A stretch of DNA of 64,000 nt from Callorhinus ursinus (Eukaryota; Chordata; Mammalia; Carnivora; Otariidae): the NCBI RefSeq assembly GCF_003265705.1, contig NW_020312894.1, forward strand, positions 8,135,105 to 8,199,104. The letters run 5' to 3'. Positions 11,501 to 21,612 of this stretch are shown here, in pieces (position 1 is the first letter of the stretch; every line of letters starts with the position of its first letter). Position numbers and translations under genes: made by a program. The notes below the pieces were generated by a model. It ran no database searches and was not told the DNA's origin. It saw only the letters and a program-made list of their open reading frames with translations.

Positions 11501-12041
11501 TTTTTTTTTTTTTTTTTTTTTTTGGTTTCTATTTCATTGATTTCTGCTCTAATCTTTATTAGTTCTCTTCTCCTGCTGGGTTTAGGCTTTATTTGCTGTT
11601 CTTTCTCCAACTCCTTTAGGTGTAAGGTTAGGTTGTGTATTTGGGAAAGGCTTGTATTGCTACATACTTTCCTCCCTTAGGCCTGCCTTTGTTGCATCCC
11701 AAAGGTTTTGAACAGTTGTGTTTTCATTTTCATTTGTTTCCATGAATTTTTTAAATTCTTCTTTAATTTCCTAGTTGACCCATTCATTCTTTAGTAGGAT
11801 GCTATTTAGCTTCCATGTATTTGAGTTCTTTCCAAATTTCTTCTTGTGATTAAGTTCCAGTTTCAAAGTGTTGTGGTCCAAAAATAGGAAGGGAATGATC
11901 CCAATCTTTTGGTATTGGTTGAGACCTGATCTGTGACCCAGTATGTGATCTATTCTGGAGAATGTTCTGTGTGCACTCAAGAAGAATTTGTATTCTATTG
12001 CTTTAGGATGGAATGCTCTGAGTATATCTAAGAAATCTCCA

Positions 12042-12730
12042 TCTGCAGTCTCTGCTCACCCGGCCTGTGACCGAGCATTTCTATCTCTGGCACACAGCTC
12101 TGTTTCAAGTCTCCAAACCCTGCAGACTCCTGAGGTGTGCACCCGTGCTGCTCCTCCCTGGGGAGAAAGCGGGGGTGGGGGGTGTCTTGCCATGGTTTTG
12201 CAGTGGGCTGTGGGCCCCTGCTTGGAGAACGGTCAACCGACTGCTCCTCAGTTTGCAGTATATGGCAACCCTGAGCTGATAGCAGCTGTCTTCCCTGTTC
12301 TGATGCTAGGAGCTCTGCTACACTCAGACACCCCTGGTCTTCCTGTGACCCCAAGGATCCTGAGACCACACTGTCTCACCTAGGAGTCTGCCCTGCTTTG
12401 CAAACTGAACACCTTTCAGCCAGGGCCTATCCCTCACGTGAGCAGACTTCTTAAAATTTCTGATTTTGTGTTGCTCCTGCTATATCACTTTCTGGTGCTG
12501 GCTTATGGAGGCTCCCTCCCCTCACGGTTTATCTTCCCACATATCACCTCGGATTCACTTCTCTGCACCTCCTACCTTATAGAAAGTGGTCACTTTTCTA
12601 TTTGTAGGGTTGCAGCTATTTTCTTAGATCTCCGGTTGAGTTCACAGGAGTTCAGAATGATTTGATAGCTCTCTAGCTAAATTCGTGGGACTGGATGAAA
12701 CTAAGGTCTCCTACTCCTCCACCATCTTGG
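12042..12730 (-). promoter_or_regulatory. L1 5'UTR (internal promoter region)
   Basis: Read on the minus strand, the right edge begins 'ccaagatggtggaggagtag', the start of carnivore L1 5'UTRs. The ~690 bp that follow are GC-rich relative to ORF2 and non-coding. ORF2 sequence changes to 5'UTR at about 12041, where the ORF2 word 'catctg' meets 'cagtctctgctcacc'. In intact L1 this region drives sense transcription and sometimes antisense transcription outward. Whether it is active here cannot be told. Confidence 0.75.
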
Positions 12731-14285
12731 ACTATGCAGCAGTCCTCTGTGTTCTTGATCACCCCAGGGAACCAGTCATGCTGCCTTTGTTACCAGGACA
12801 GCCGCTGGGGGCAAACTCAGACTGAGAACCACGATTTATTGTGAATAAAGATGGGAACATATTTGGCCCCATGGGGTGGGATGGTGAGGAAGAGGCATAT
12901 GCAGACCCCACCAGGTCCCTAGTGCTTGAACCCCCTGCTCTCTGGAAGGGGGCCTTTGCCAGATCCGTGTTACTCAGTATGTGGCCCGAGGACCCGCTGG
13001 GTGTGGGCTCTTAATGATCTAGTAAGTATGGAAATTTAGAGCAGGCATTTAGACATATGACAGCCATTTGGACGAGTAATGATCTGTTGAATATAATAAT
13101 ATAAAATATAATATTATAATGAAATATGATAATAAGAAAGTTGACTTGCATCTTGTATCTTTTCTTCATGTCATTTTTCTAGAAATTTATTTTTTATTGT
13201 ATTTTACAAAAGTCTCAATCCATGATGGATTGGAAATTGAGAAACAAAATCCCCACTAGTTCATCACCATAGAGGATTTAAGTGCTGGGACCAGCTGTTC
13301 CCTGGAATTCCCCTCGTGCTGAGATGCCAGGACCCTTTGAGGGGGATGTGCCTTGGCCTGCAGTGACCTTGGACCCCGACCCCTGGGATTAATTGCCATG
13401 ACAAAAAGATGCAAGGCTGACTTTTTGGGCCCTGAGCTTGGCTCTGAGGCCTGGCCCTGGCCTGCTCACTTTGCCTGGGAAGTAGAGCCTTTACGTACCT
13501 CTTGTTGTATCTAGAGGAGCCTGTTCTTATGTAAAATTTTGATACTTTGTTCATCATGTTTGTTTTGCATTCATTTGGATTATTTAGAATATTACATTAA
13601 AATATTATTTTTCTTGATTAGAGTTTTTTGTGCCCTTTAAATTTTGCATCCCAGGCCTATACCCTGACTAGAACCCAGGGGCTCTGGAGTCCCCCAGTGG
13701 GAGGCCGCAGGGCCAGAGGGGAGTTGATAACCAGAGGAAACCAGTAAAGACTTTCAGAGGCTCATGAAGAGCTGTTTACTGGGTCCAAGGGGGGCTTACT
13801 GTATGGGCTGGGGGTAGGCCTGGGCAGTTAAGAGAGGAAGTAAATAGAGAAAAGTCTCTGGCTGAATTAATATTCCCCTAGTCCTTCCACAGGCTTATGT
13901 TCTGAGAAGCCCATCGGAGTTGATAAAAATCTTAAAAACTGGTTGGGTCTTGCTGAGAAGTCAGTTAGGTATGTCATGGATAGAATGTTCTATTAACTCA
14001 CCTACCCTAACCTTCCTGTTCCCCTCCCCTTCACATTCTCCTGTCAGGACCGGTTTTGTGGGGGAGATACCTGCTGGCGTTCACACAAGAACAAGGGATG
14101 CCCCCCTCCCCTGCCCAACACAGATGGAGGTTCTGGAAAGTTCTCTTAGGAGTGGGGAAGGTTGTTCGCCCATGGATGATTTTCTGATGTGGTTCCTTAG
14201 AGGCCTAATCATAAGGTGACCTCACAGACAGCAGTGCTTTTTGAAAAGGAAAATGTTAAATACCCCGTAATGTTTTCTATCCAGG
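12731..14285. other. non-coding sequence with degenerate ancient repeats
   Basis: No gene is recognised. About 12965-13010 resembles a MER5A edge ('ttactcagtatgtggcccga'). The A/T-rich parts near 13080-13220 and 13520-13670 look like remains of an ancient interspersed repeat ('ttttgtgccctttaaatttt'), but I cannot name it. The remainder, including 13680-14280, is unassigned. Confidence 0.35.
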
Positions 14286-14577
14286 CCACCATGACAAGGG
14301 GCCACATCCAGGGGCTTGCACGACAGATACTTGTTTCTCACAGTTCTGGAGGCTGGACTTCCAAACTCAGAGTGCCAGCATGTTTGCCTCCTGGCAAATG
14401 CTCTCTTTCTGGCTTCTGGCTCTGTCTTCACATGGAGGAGAGAGTGCTCTCGTGTCTCTTCTTATGAGAACATTGGTCCCATCATGAGGGTCCCACCCTC
14501 ATGATCTCCTCTAACCTTAATTATCTCCCCCAGGCCCCACCTTCAACATTTGGGGGGGATACATTCAGTCCATGGCA
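14286..14577 (-). repeat. ERVL-MaLR LTR fragment
   Basis: Reversed MaLR words in order: 'tttctcacagttctggaggc', 'gtcttcacatggaggagag', 'gtctcttcttatgagaacat', 'cccaccctcatgatctcctc' and 'caggccccaccttcaacatt'. It ends near 'cattcagtccatggca'. The left edge is degraded. Confidence 0.75.
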
Positions 14578-15484
14578 ACCTACAGTCTTCCACTTTAGAA
14601 GGGAGTGTTTGTCCCCATTGAATTTTTGTTTATATTTTAGCTTGTGAGGCTCATGCTGGAGTTGTGGCCATGGTCATTTAGGATAGCCCCTTAGTGGTTC
14701 CCTCAGCCAGTGTTTCAGTTTGGGGGCAAACCAGGCTCAAACAATGAAGCTCAGAGCCTGACAGACAGTGGTCTCTTCACCACAGCTCTTTCCGCCAGAC
14801 CTGCACACCAATTCTTGGCAGGTAGCTAGGTGAGCATGACCCACAGCAGAGGGTGTCCAACAGCCAAGCTGCAGAAGGAGCCAGAGGCCCCACCACCCCA
14901 CAGTCTCTTGCCTCTGTAAGCTGGCCTGTGACTCACATGTTTTATTTTCTAAGCATGAAGGGACCTTGGCATTCGGATTTCTGGGGCTCTCAAGCTGGAC
15001 ATGCTGACTTGTCTGTGGATTTGGACTTAAACAGTGTGCAGTGAAGTTGCACCATAACTTCTGCCGACCGTGGATTTACTCGGGGAGTGGTTAATCGTCA
15101 GCTGGGTCCCAGAATCTTTGCACTGGTTGAGCTCCTTCTCTTGTATTGTCCTAAATGTTCCCATTTGTTCTTCAAGAAAATGTCCCTAGAACAACAAGAC
15201 AAAAATAAATACATACTAGAAATTCATTGCTTCCTAATTATTTTACTAGAGTTTTTACAATTACCCATGTTCTTGAGGTTATTTACATCTTCTTATCTGT
15301 GTGGTGGAAAAACTACATGATGGTGTGCCACTCTGCATCTCCTCCCAACTCAGTGTCCAGTGATGTGACATTTGTAGCTACAAATGAATAATGATGGTAG
15401 TATTTACACAAGAAGTTGGACCTTCCCCTACTGCCCACCCTTCAGAGCTGAGAACCCACTGTTACACATTCACCAGCACCCCAG
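14578..15484. other. non-coding sequence, nothing assigned
   Basis: No gene or named repeat is supported. Short frames such as those at 14853-15320 show no family resemblance. Confidence 0.4.
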
Positions 15485-16372
15485 TGGAAAGAGGATTGAA
15501 AAATGAGCTCAAGGTTTTTGGTCTCAGAAACTGGAAGAGTTGAGTTGCTATTTACCAAGTTCAGTAAAATGCAGAAAGAGGAGTTCTGGCGTGGAAGTCA
15601 ATGGTGTGGTTCTGAACATTTTATCTTTGACATGAAAATCATGCATATGATACAAGGCTGGGGTTCAGGGAAAAGATCCCAGGTGAAGACAAATATTTGA
15701 GAGTCATCAGCGTTTGTCTGACAGCGCCAAGAGGCAAGATGAGGTCAAGGCAGTGAGTTAGATGGAGGAACACAGTCCTGGGATAATAGCTGGGGTCCTC
15801 CAATATTTACAGATCAGAGTGAAGACCAACCACCAGCAGAGGAGACCAAGAAGAATGGCCAAGGGGGGTCAGAAGAGAACCAGGAGGGTGCGATGTGTTG
15901 AAGAAGCCAAGTAAACAAAGGACTTCTAAAAGGAGGAAGTGATCAACTATGTCAAATGCTAATAATGACAGAATTGATCATTGCATTTGGCATTGTAGAA
16001 CTATTGGTGACCTTGAGAAGAGTCAAGGGGGTGGTGGAGAAAAAGCCTGATTGGCATGGGTCCAAGAGAGGATGGGAGGAAAAGAACTAAGAACAGTAAG
16101 TAGAGATGACTCTTTTCAGAATATTGAAAGAGAAGCAGAGGATTGACATAGTTGCTGGAAAGGCATGTGAGTGCACGTGAATGAAGATTCCCTTTTCTTA
16201 ATTTAAGATGTATATTTAGGCACACTTGTATAATGATGGAAATAATCCAGTGCAGAGAGATAAATTGATGATACAGAAGAGAAGTGACAATAGCTAGAAC
16301 AATGCCCTTGGGTAGCTGAGAAAGAATGGAACCCAGAGCCTAAGTGGAAAGCTTGGCTTTAGGTGGGAGCAT
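15485..16372 (+). repeat. long ancient mammalian interspersed repeat, family not assigned
   Basis: The plus strand contains, in order, 'gctcaaggtttttggtctc', 'tttgagagtcatcagcgttt', 'ggaagtgatcaactatgtca', 'attggtgaccttgagaagag', 'aaagcctgattggcatgggt', 'agagaggatgggaggaaaag' and 'ccttgggtagctgag'. I recognise this string of words as an old repeat seen across placental mammals, but cannot give its name with confidence. The orientation given is simply that of the words as read. It ends at an A-tract (16377-16401). Confidence 0.55.
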
Positions 16373-16376
16373 GGAC

Positions 16377-16401
16377 AAAAAAAAAAAAAAAAAAAAAAAA
16401 A
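16377..16401. repeat. poly(A) tract
   Basis: A pure A-run of about 25 followed by 'ggaaaaggaaag'. It sits at the right edge of the ancient repeat at 15485-16372 and could be its expanded tail or an independent expansion. Confidence 0.85.
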
Positions 16402-17080
16402 GGAAAAGGAAAGAAAATGTCCCTAGAATCGTAAAAGCCCCCTGGATGCTGCAGTTGGGACAAACTCCCCACATTTGAGTGAGAAGGAAGTCTGCAAGCT
16501 TCCAGGAGTGACAGGGCTTCTGTTGGCCATAGCTGCCACCTGGCTGACCCCCTCCTCGTTTCCAGCTCAGGTTTGATTTGATCTGGTGGGTGACTCATGA
16601 CTGTGTCATACTCCAGGATGCAGAGCTGAACATTAGTCCTTACAGTCCTGGGGAAGATTTCATTCTGCAGCCAGGCCAGCCTGCCCTGATGGGAGCCTCA
16701 CCGGCATGACATGGGGCAGGCTGGGGGCTGTGTTTGTAGGACGAGCGCTCAGGTGACTCTCATCAGGGATGTTTTGGGAAACACCAGCAATTCACCAGCT
16801 GGGCTGCCCACCCGGGTCAAGGGGGTCCTGCCCCTGGTCCTACCCCAGGCCAAGAGAATCAGAATCACACAGACCTGGGCTGAGGAAAACTATTTTTCAA
16901 AACTGTGCCAGACGATTAAAATAATAATAATACTAATAGTAATAATAGTTTTGTTCCTTTTGTAAAGGATACATTTTAATTATAAAGAATTTAAATCACA
17001 CAGAAAATGCAAGAAAGCCTAAACTCTACCATCTAGGAGCAGCACTGTTAACTTTATGCAGGCAGAACCTCAATGTTTCT
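16402..17080. other. non-coding sequence, nothing assigned
   Basis: No gene is seen. A short TAA/TAG-rich run lies at about 16917-16950. The word 'cacagaaaatgcaagaaagc' near 17000 may belong to an old L1 3'UTR, but too little is present to call. Confidence 0.4.
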
Positions 17081-17287
17081 TTTTTTTCTTTTTTTTTTTA
17101 ATTTCTTTTATCTATGAAAGGGGGAGAGAGAGAGAATGCACAAGCAGGAGGAGGGGCAGACGGAGAGGGAGAAGCAGACTACCCGCTGAGCAGGGAGCCT
17201 GATGCAGGGCTCAATCCCAGCACTACTCTGGGGTCATGACCTGAGCTGAAGGCAGATGCTTAACTGACTGAGCCACCCAGGCGCCCC
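17081..17287 (-). mobile_element. CanSINE (tRNA-Lys-derived SINE)
   Basis: A minus-strand copy of about 207 bp. It starts with a T-run (the reversed A-tail) and ends with 'gagccacccaggcgcccc', the reversed tRNA-derived head. The CT-rich body is seen as 'gggggagagagagagaatg'. Imperfect 10-bp flanking repeats, 'caatgtttct' (17071-17080) and 'caacatttct' (17292-17301), are plausible aged target duplications. The body type is arctoid rather than canid or felid. Confidence 0.93.
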
Positions 17288-17892
17288 ACGCCAACATTTC
17301 TTTAAGCATCAACACTGATAGAAGAAGGCTTGATGGACTGGCACACCTGGCCACACATTCTGAGGCAGGTGGGCCCATGTTAGGTCCCTATAGTTCAAGG
17401 GACTCTACTCTCTGTGGGATCCATGGTAGCTTCACTGAGTGCAGCTGTTAGTGGTTGGAGGAGGCCCTGTCTGGGGAGCTCCTCCTGGAGGCCCAGGGCC
17501 ACCACCATCTCTGTACCCACGTCATCCTTTCACACACTGCTGGCACATCATAGCACTCTGACCCAGCTGTCCCTTCAGATGGAAGTGGGGCACAGTGCCA
17601 TTTTCTCCAAACCATCACCTTAAACAAATGGGAGCAATCAACCATTGACAATGTGAGACAACACGTTAATGCTGTGGCCCCCCAAAACCATGGGACCATG
17701 GTTATTGCTGACCCCAGTGCCTCTGAGCCAGAGCTTCCCAACAGAGGTTTATGGCGTTTGACCTCTCAGTCTATGGTGAGGCTGGGGTGGGGGTGCACAG
17801 GCAGAAAAGCCCCCAGGCCAGAAGGCATCCAGCAAAGGAGGCTCAGTGAACCACAGAATGCTGCAGATAGAGTAGCTTTTTCTACATAAGCT
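17288..17892. other. non-coding sequence between CanSINE and LTR
   Basis: No gene or named repeat is recognised. Frames on both strands are under 100 codons and mutually overlapping. Confidence 0.4.
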
Positions 17893-18321
17893 GGAGTATT
17901 AGTGTCCTAGGTTTGCTGCAACAAAATACCAAAAACTTGGTGACTTAAAACAACGCCAATTTATTTTTTATAGATCTGGAAGCCAGAAGTCCAAAATGTA
18001 GATGTCAGCAGGGTTGAGCTCCATCTGGAGACTCTAGGGGAGGATCCTTTGCCTCTTCCAGCTCCTGGTTGCTGCTAGCATCCCTTGGCTTGTGGCCACA
18101 TTGCTCCCATCACTGCCTCTTCCTCGCATGGCCTTCTCTGTGAGTGTCCTCTTCTGTGTCTTATAAGGACACTTGTCATTGGATTTTGGGCCTGCTCTAA
18201 TGGAAGATAATCTCATCTTGAGATCCTTGAATTGTATCTTTGAAGACCCTTTTTCCAAATAAGGTCATTGACAGGTTCTGGGAAATAGACTTTTTGGGGG
18301 TCACCATTCAACTCACTACAG
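17893..18321 (-). repeat. ERVL-MaLR LTR
   Basis: Reversed LTR from 'gtattagtgtcctaggtttg' to 'caccattcaactcactaca'. Internal words in order: 'caacaaaataccaaaaactt', 'cagcagggttgagctccatc', 'gaggatcctttgcctcttcc', 'cttataaggacacttgtcat' and 'ccaaataaggtcattgacag'. Nearly full length. Confidence 0.8.
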
Positions 18322-18395
18322 CTGTGCTGTGAAAAGCTGGAAGCATGTGCAGCAGCCTGGAATATAGCAGCAAGACTCTGCTCAGCCCTGGGGAG

Positions 18396-18740
18396 GTGTG
18401 ATGGTCTGGGTGTGTGTCCCGCCAAACTCATGAGTTGAAATCCCAACTCCCCGGGGTGATGGAATTAGGAGGTGGAGCCTTTGGGAGGTGATTACGTCCT
18501 AGGGGAAGAACCCTCAGGAATGGTATTATTGCCCTTATAACAGAGAGCCCACAAAGCTACCTCAACCCTGGGTGGGGACGTAGCAAGGAGTCCATGACCC
18601 AGCGGAGGGCCTCACTTGACCATGTTGGTGCCCTGATCTCAGATGTCCAGCCTCCAGAACTGTGAGAAAGACATTTCTGTTGTGTATAAGCCACCCAGTC
18701 CATGGTGTTTTGTTATGGCGACCTGAGCAGTCTAAGACAA
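18396..18740 (+). repeat. ERVL-MaLR LTR (MLT1-like)
   Basis: Plus-strand LTR from 'gtgatggtctgggtgtgtgt' through 'gaattaggaggtggagcctt', 'tattgcccttataacagaga' and 'cctccagaactgtgagaaag' to 'gcagtctaagaca'. It lacks the AATAAA seen in younger MaLR LTRs. Together with the minus-strand LTR 75 bp upstream it forms a divergent pair with 5' ends facing each other. Confidence 0.85.
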
Positions 18741-18929
18741 GAAGTTTCCCCAACCAAGGCTCTACCACTTTGTATGCCTTGAACAAACTGCCTGAGCCTA
18801 GTATGGGCTTCGGAGAGCTTCTGGTTGCTGGATACTTGGAGGTGCTAGGAGGGGGGCATGCATGGGGAGGGTGTGGACGCCCTGTGCTCCATTCTCCACA
18901 CCATGTCCGGTGCACCTCTTCCCTCCTGG

Positions 18930-19280
18930 ATGTTCATCTGTATCCTTTATCATATCCTTCACTGTGTAATACACTGCTAAGTGTAAGTGTTTTCCTTGAG
19001 GTCTATGAGCTGTTCTAGCAAATGATGGAGCCTGGGGAGGGAGTGGCGGGAACCCTGATGCAGAGCTGGTCAGTCAGATGTACAGGTGGCACCCTGAGAC
19101 TCGCGGTTGGCACCTGAAGTGGAGGCAGTCTCATGGGACGGAGCCCTGCACCTGCGGTGTCTGGGCCAACTCCAGTTAGTGTCGGAATTGAATAGAATCA
19201 TGGGACGCCCAGCTGGTGTTGCAGAGAAGTGTTGGATGGGTGGGAAACTCACATCCGGTGTCAGAAGTGTTGTGTATGTG
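18930..19280 (+). repeat. ancient repeat-like block, family not assigned
   Basis: Words such as 'atctgtatcctttatcatat', 'gagctgttctagcaaatgat', 'gcagagctggtcagtcagat', 'gacgcccagctggtgtt' and 'cacatccggtgtcagaag' form a string I associate with an old mammalian repeat of the LTR or DNA-transposon type. I cannot name it. Confidence 0.4.
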
Positions 19281-20494
19281 GGAATAAAGAAGTGTTTTTT
19301 CCGAAGCAGTTCCCCACGAGGCCACCAGGAAAGGGGGCACACATCCTGTGTCCACAAACATAGGAAGGCATGGCGCTCGGCCCGAGGATGTCCGGTTTGG
19401 CCTGGAAACCTCTCTGCAGCTCAGGGGGCTTCCTCGGCAGCAACCTTCAGGGACACATCACGGGGTGGTGGGGGAGTTCCTGGGGTGAACGTCTGTCTGG
19501 GAAGCTGGGTTGAGGGGGAGACAGGCAAGCCTGACCCCTGCCTGGTCATCCATCCAACCACACTTTCAAGGCACCTACTCAGTGCCAGGAGGTGTGCAAG
19601 GCTCAGGGATCCAGATGGGGGTGGGCCAACCCTGCCTCCTGGAGGCCCTGGTCCGCTGGGGGTCAGCTGGCCGGCTGGAGGGACAGCTTTGGGAAATGGG
19701 CACTGGTCCCAGGCCCCCTCAGTCGAGTCAAATGGACGATGGCTGCATGAGGGGGAAGGCTCACCCCACCAAGGAAGGGGTCCTTGGGGGCCCAGAGGAG
19801 TGTGAAGACCCAGCTAGCAGGACCCGGGAGCCAAGGCATGTTGGGGGGTGGGCTTTGGTGGGCTGAGGAGGGAGCACAGGAGATGTCCCCAGCTCCGGGT
19901 CTGCTGGGCGCCAGAGGCTGGTGCAAATTCTCCCCCAGGGCCGGGGTCAAGAATGGAGCGGCAGGGATGACAGCTGTCCCCACTCCGGGTCTCGAACTTT
20001 CGGTGTACCCGGTCAGCGTGCTGGCCTCCCTGCCCTGGGCCGCTCTGGGGATGCCTCTGTCACTCTCTGGCCTGGGCTCTCCCGGGGCTGGGCTGCGTCT
20101 GCCTCTCTGCAGAAGGGCAGGTCCCCGTAGGCGCTCACACGGTCGGTACGAGATGCTCCAACAAGTCACCGCGCACAGTGCCTTCAGGACACGGCGGGAG
20201 ACTCCATTTTCTGGCTTTTCCAGGTGCTTAGAGGTGCCTCCATTCCTTGGCTCATGGCCCGGTGCCACCCCGACCTCCGCTACCATCTCTCCTCGGAAGC
20301 CCCCCTGCCTCCCTCGAGGGAGGACCCTTGTGATCACTCAGGGCCCACGGACCATCCGTCCCCACTTCCCCATGGTTAGATCATTAAAGTAATCACACCG
20401 GTCCAAGGCAACATAGTCTCAGGTTCTGGGGACCAGGACGGGGACATCTTTGGGGCCAGGATTCTGTCTACCAAGCCCCGTGAGAGTCACAGCC
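19281..20494. other. GC-rich non-coding sequence
   Basis: G+C rich with scattered CpG. Long frames occur on both strands over the same bases (232 codons plus, 224 codons minus), which is expected of stop-poor GC-rich DNA and argues against either being real. An L2-like piece ('aaggcacctactcagtgcca') lies near 19565-19615. No exon with convincing splice sites and family match was found. Confidence 0.45.
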
Positions 20495-20635
20495 CTAACC
20501 TAATGTAATCCTTACAGCAATGCCGTGAGGTATTGCAATGTCCATTTTCCAGATGAAGGACTGAGGCCCAGACAGGTTAGGCAATTTGGCTGGGAGCCAT
20601 ACCTCCCGGCTCCAGAGCCCTAACCCCTGCACCTC
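20495..20635 (-). repeat. MIR
   Basis: Reversed MIR: 'cctaatgtaatccttacagc', 'ccattttccagatgaaggac', 'tgaggcccagacaggttagg' and 'ggctccagagccctaacccc'. Confidence 0.8.
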
Positions 20636-20811
20636 GCATGCTTCCCTGGCCTGAGATGAGGGGAGGGCGTGAAGGCCAGGTCCTGGGAGGAGCGGAGAGG
20701 CGGGACTTGGGTGTACAGGACCCAGGGTGGCCCTCCCTGCCCACCGCACCAGCCGCCTGGCCACGCCGCTCTCCTGGGCTCTGTGCTTGCCAGCACCGGG
20801 GCGTGAGTCCC

Positions 20812-20960
20812 AGCCTGACTTTGAGCAGCCGTGGACAGGCCGCCTGATGTCTCTGAGCTTCAGTCTCCTCACCCGTGAAATGGGAAGAACTCTTACTCCT
20901 TCCTCAGAGTTACTATGGAGCTTCGGCATGATGATGCAGGTCGAGTGCTTTAGAACAAGC
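20812..20960 (+). repeat. MIR
   Basis: Plus-strand MIR core: 'gatgtctctgagcttcagtc', 'tcctcacccgtgaaatggga', 'actccttcctcagagttact' and 'gagtgctttagaac'. It lies about 175 bp from a MIR in the opposite orientation. Confidence 0.7.
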
Positions 20961-21109
20961 CGGGGCAGTGGGAAGTGTCCGCAAATACTGAGGAGTAGTC
21001 ACGACCGACGATGTCCTCTCACCGAAGTGAGGCTGCTGCGGACCTGAAGTGAAGAGGGTCCTGCGCTCTGGGCTCAGTGATGGAAGGAGCCCCTCTGGGT
21101 CTCAGTGTG

Positions 21110-21185
21110 GCCGAGGAAGCCAGCTTGCTGTGGGGCCTGGGGCAAGTCTCTTCCCCCTCTGTTTTCCCACCTGTAAAATGGCAGC
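21110..21185 (+). repeat. MIR core fragment
   Basis: 'ggggcaagtctcttccccct', then 'ctgttttcccacctgtaaaa' and 'tggcag' match the central MIR core. Confidence 0.55.
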
Positions 21186-21232
21186 GTTGACCTGCGGGAG
21201 GTGTCCCAGCCCTGCTCTCCTAGGGGCCGTGT

Positions 21233-21286
21233 GGGGGCGTGGCCGAGGGGGCGGGCCGAGGGGGCGTGGCCGAGGGGGCGGGCCGA
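21233..21286. repeat. 27-bp GC-box minisatellite, two perfect units
   Basis: Two identical 27-bp units. Each is made of a 14-mer GGGGGCGTGGCCGA and a 13-mer GGGGGCGGGCCGA, giving four alternating GC boxes. These are the kind of sites bound by SP/KLF and EGR proteins. A fifth related word, 'gcgtgggca', follows at about 21295. No open frame or splice context marks it as a known promoter. Confidence 0.85.
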
Positions 21287-21340
21287 GGCCACCGCGTGGG
21301 CAGAGGGGGAAGAAACCTGCTTTGCGGGAGGCTCGGGGGG

Positions 21341-21420
21341 GACACGCTGGCTGGCACTTTGGGAGCACGCTGGTTGGTGCTTCGGGCACCTGTTGGGCTG
21401 GCTCTTGGGGGTCATGCTGG
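21341..21420. repeat. diverged 22-23-bp minisatellite
   Basis: Units start at 21341 (GACACGCTGGCTGGCACTTT..), 21363 (GAGCACGCTGGTTGGTGCTT..) and 21386 (GCACCTGTTGGGCTGGCTCT..), and a partial unit lies at 21409. The repeats match at about two thirds of positions. The array ends where an L1 fragment begins. Confidence 0.65.
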
Positions 21421-21612
21421 GTAAATACCCAGAAATTGAATTACTGGATTGTATGGTATTTCTGTTGCTAATGTTTGAGGAAGGTCTACACCGTTGTCCA
21501 GAGCGGCTGTACCAGTTTGCTTTCCCAGCAGCAGTGCACTCAGGGTCCCCTTTCTCCACACCCTGGCTAACACCTGCTGTATCCACATCTCCTTCCAGAT
21601 GGTCTTTCTCTC
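21417..21612 (-). repeat. L1 ORF2 fragment
   Basis: Reversed L1: 'gggtaaatacccagaaattg', 'aattactggattgtatggta', 'gtccagagcggctgtaccag' and 'ccctttctccacaccctggc'. This is the C-terminal ORF2 region, heavily truncated on both sides. Confidence 0.8.

Larger units (their letters stand above)
8797..12041 (-). pseudogene. L1 ORF2 pseudogene (endonuclease / reverse transcriptase)
   Basis: ORF2p of L1 nicks DNA and reverse transcribes L1 RNA. Here only pieces remain. The endonuclease part near 11980-11900 has FSRIDHILGH. The RT part lies in 10753-11400, with [14 protein letters not shown] near 11195 and [10 protein letters not shown]. The fingers/palm region continues to 10386. The C-terminal part near 9073-9666 has RMAKINKS and [14 protein letters not shown]. 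At 10386-10397 the usual F-A-D-D catalytic motif reads F-A-H-D, replacing a metal-binding aspartate. Several frames are needed to read through, so it is dead. The open frame at 10753-11610 spans the N gap and is not continuous coding sequence. Confidence 0.9.
8797..12730 (-). mobile_element. large LINE-1 with 5'UTR, internally deleted and lacking its 3' end
   Basis: An L1 on the minus strand. From right to left it has a 5'UTR (12042-12730), then ORF2 from within the endonuclease domain to near its C-terminus, ending at about 8797. ORF1, the start of ORF2, the last codons of ORF2, the 3'UTR and the poly(A) are absent. The body is interrupted by a 104-bp insertion (10721-10824) and the N gap (11401-11500). 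Retaining the 5' end while losing the 3' end is the reverse of normal 5' truncation, so later deletions are likely. The element cannot move: ORF2 has stops and frameshifts, and the RT active site is altered. Confidence 0.9.

Noticed and set aside
10753..11610. 285-codon frame across the N gap
   Set aside because: The frame is joined through 34 unknown residues. The real content is two L1 ORF2 pieces.
19107..20337. Opposed 232- and 224-codon frames
   Set aside because: Both strands are open over the same GC-rich bases, so neither is supported. No family resemblance.
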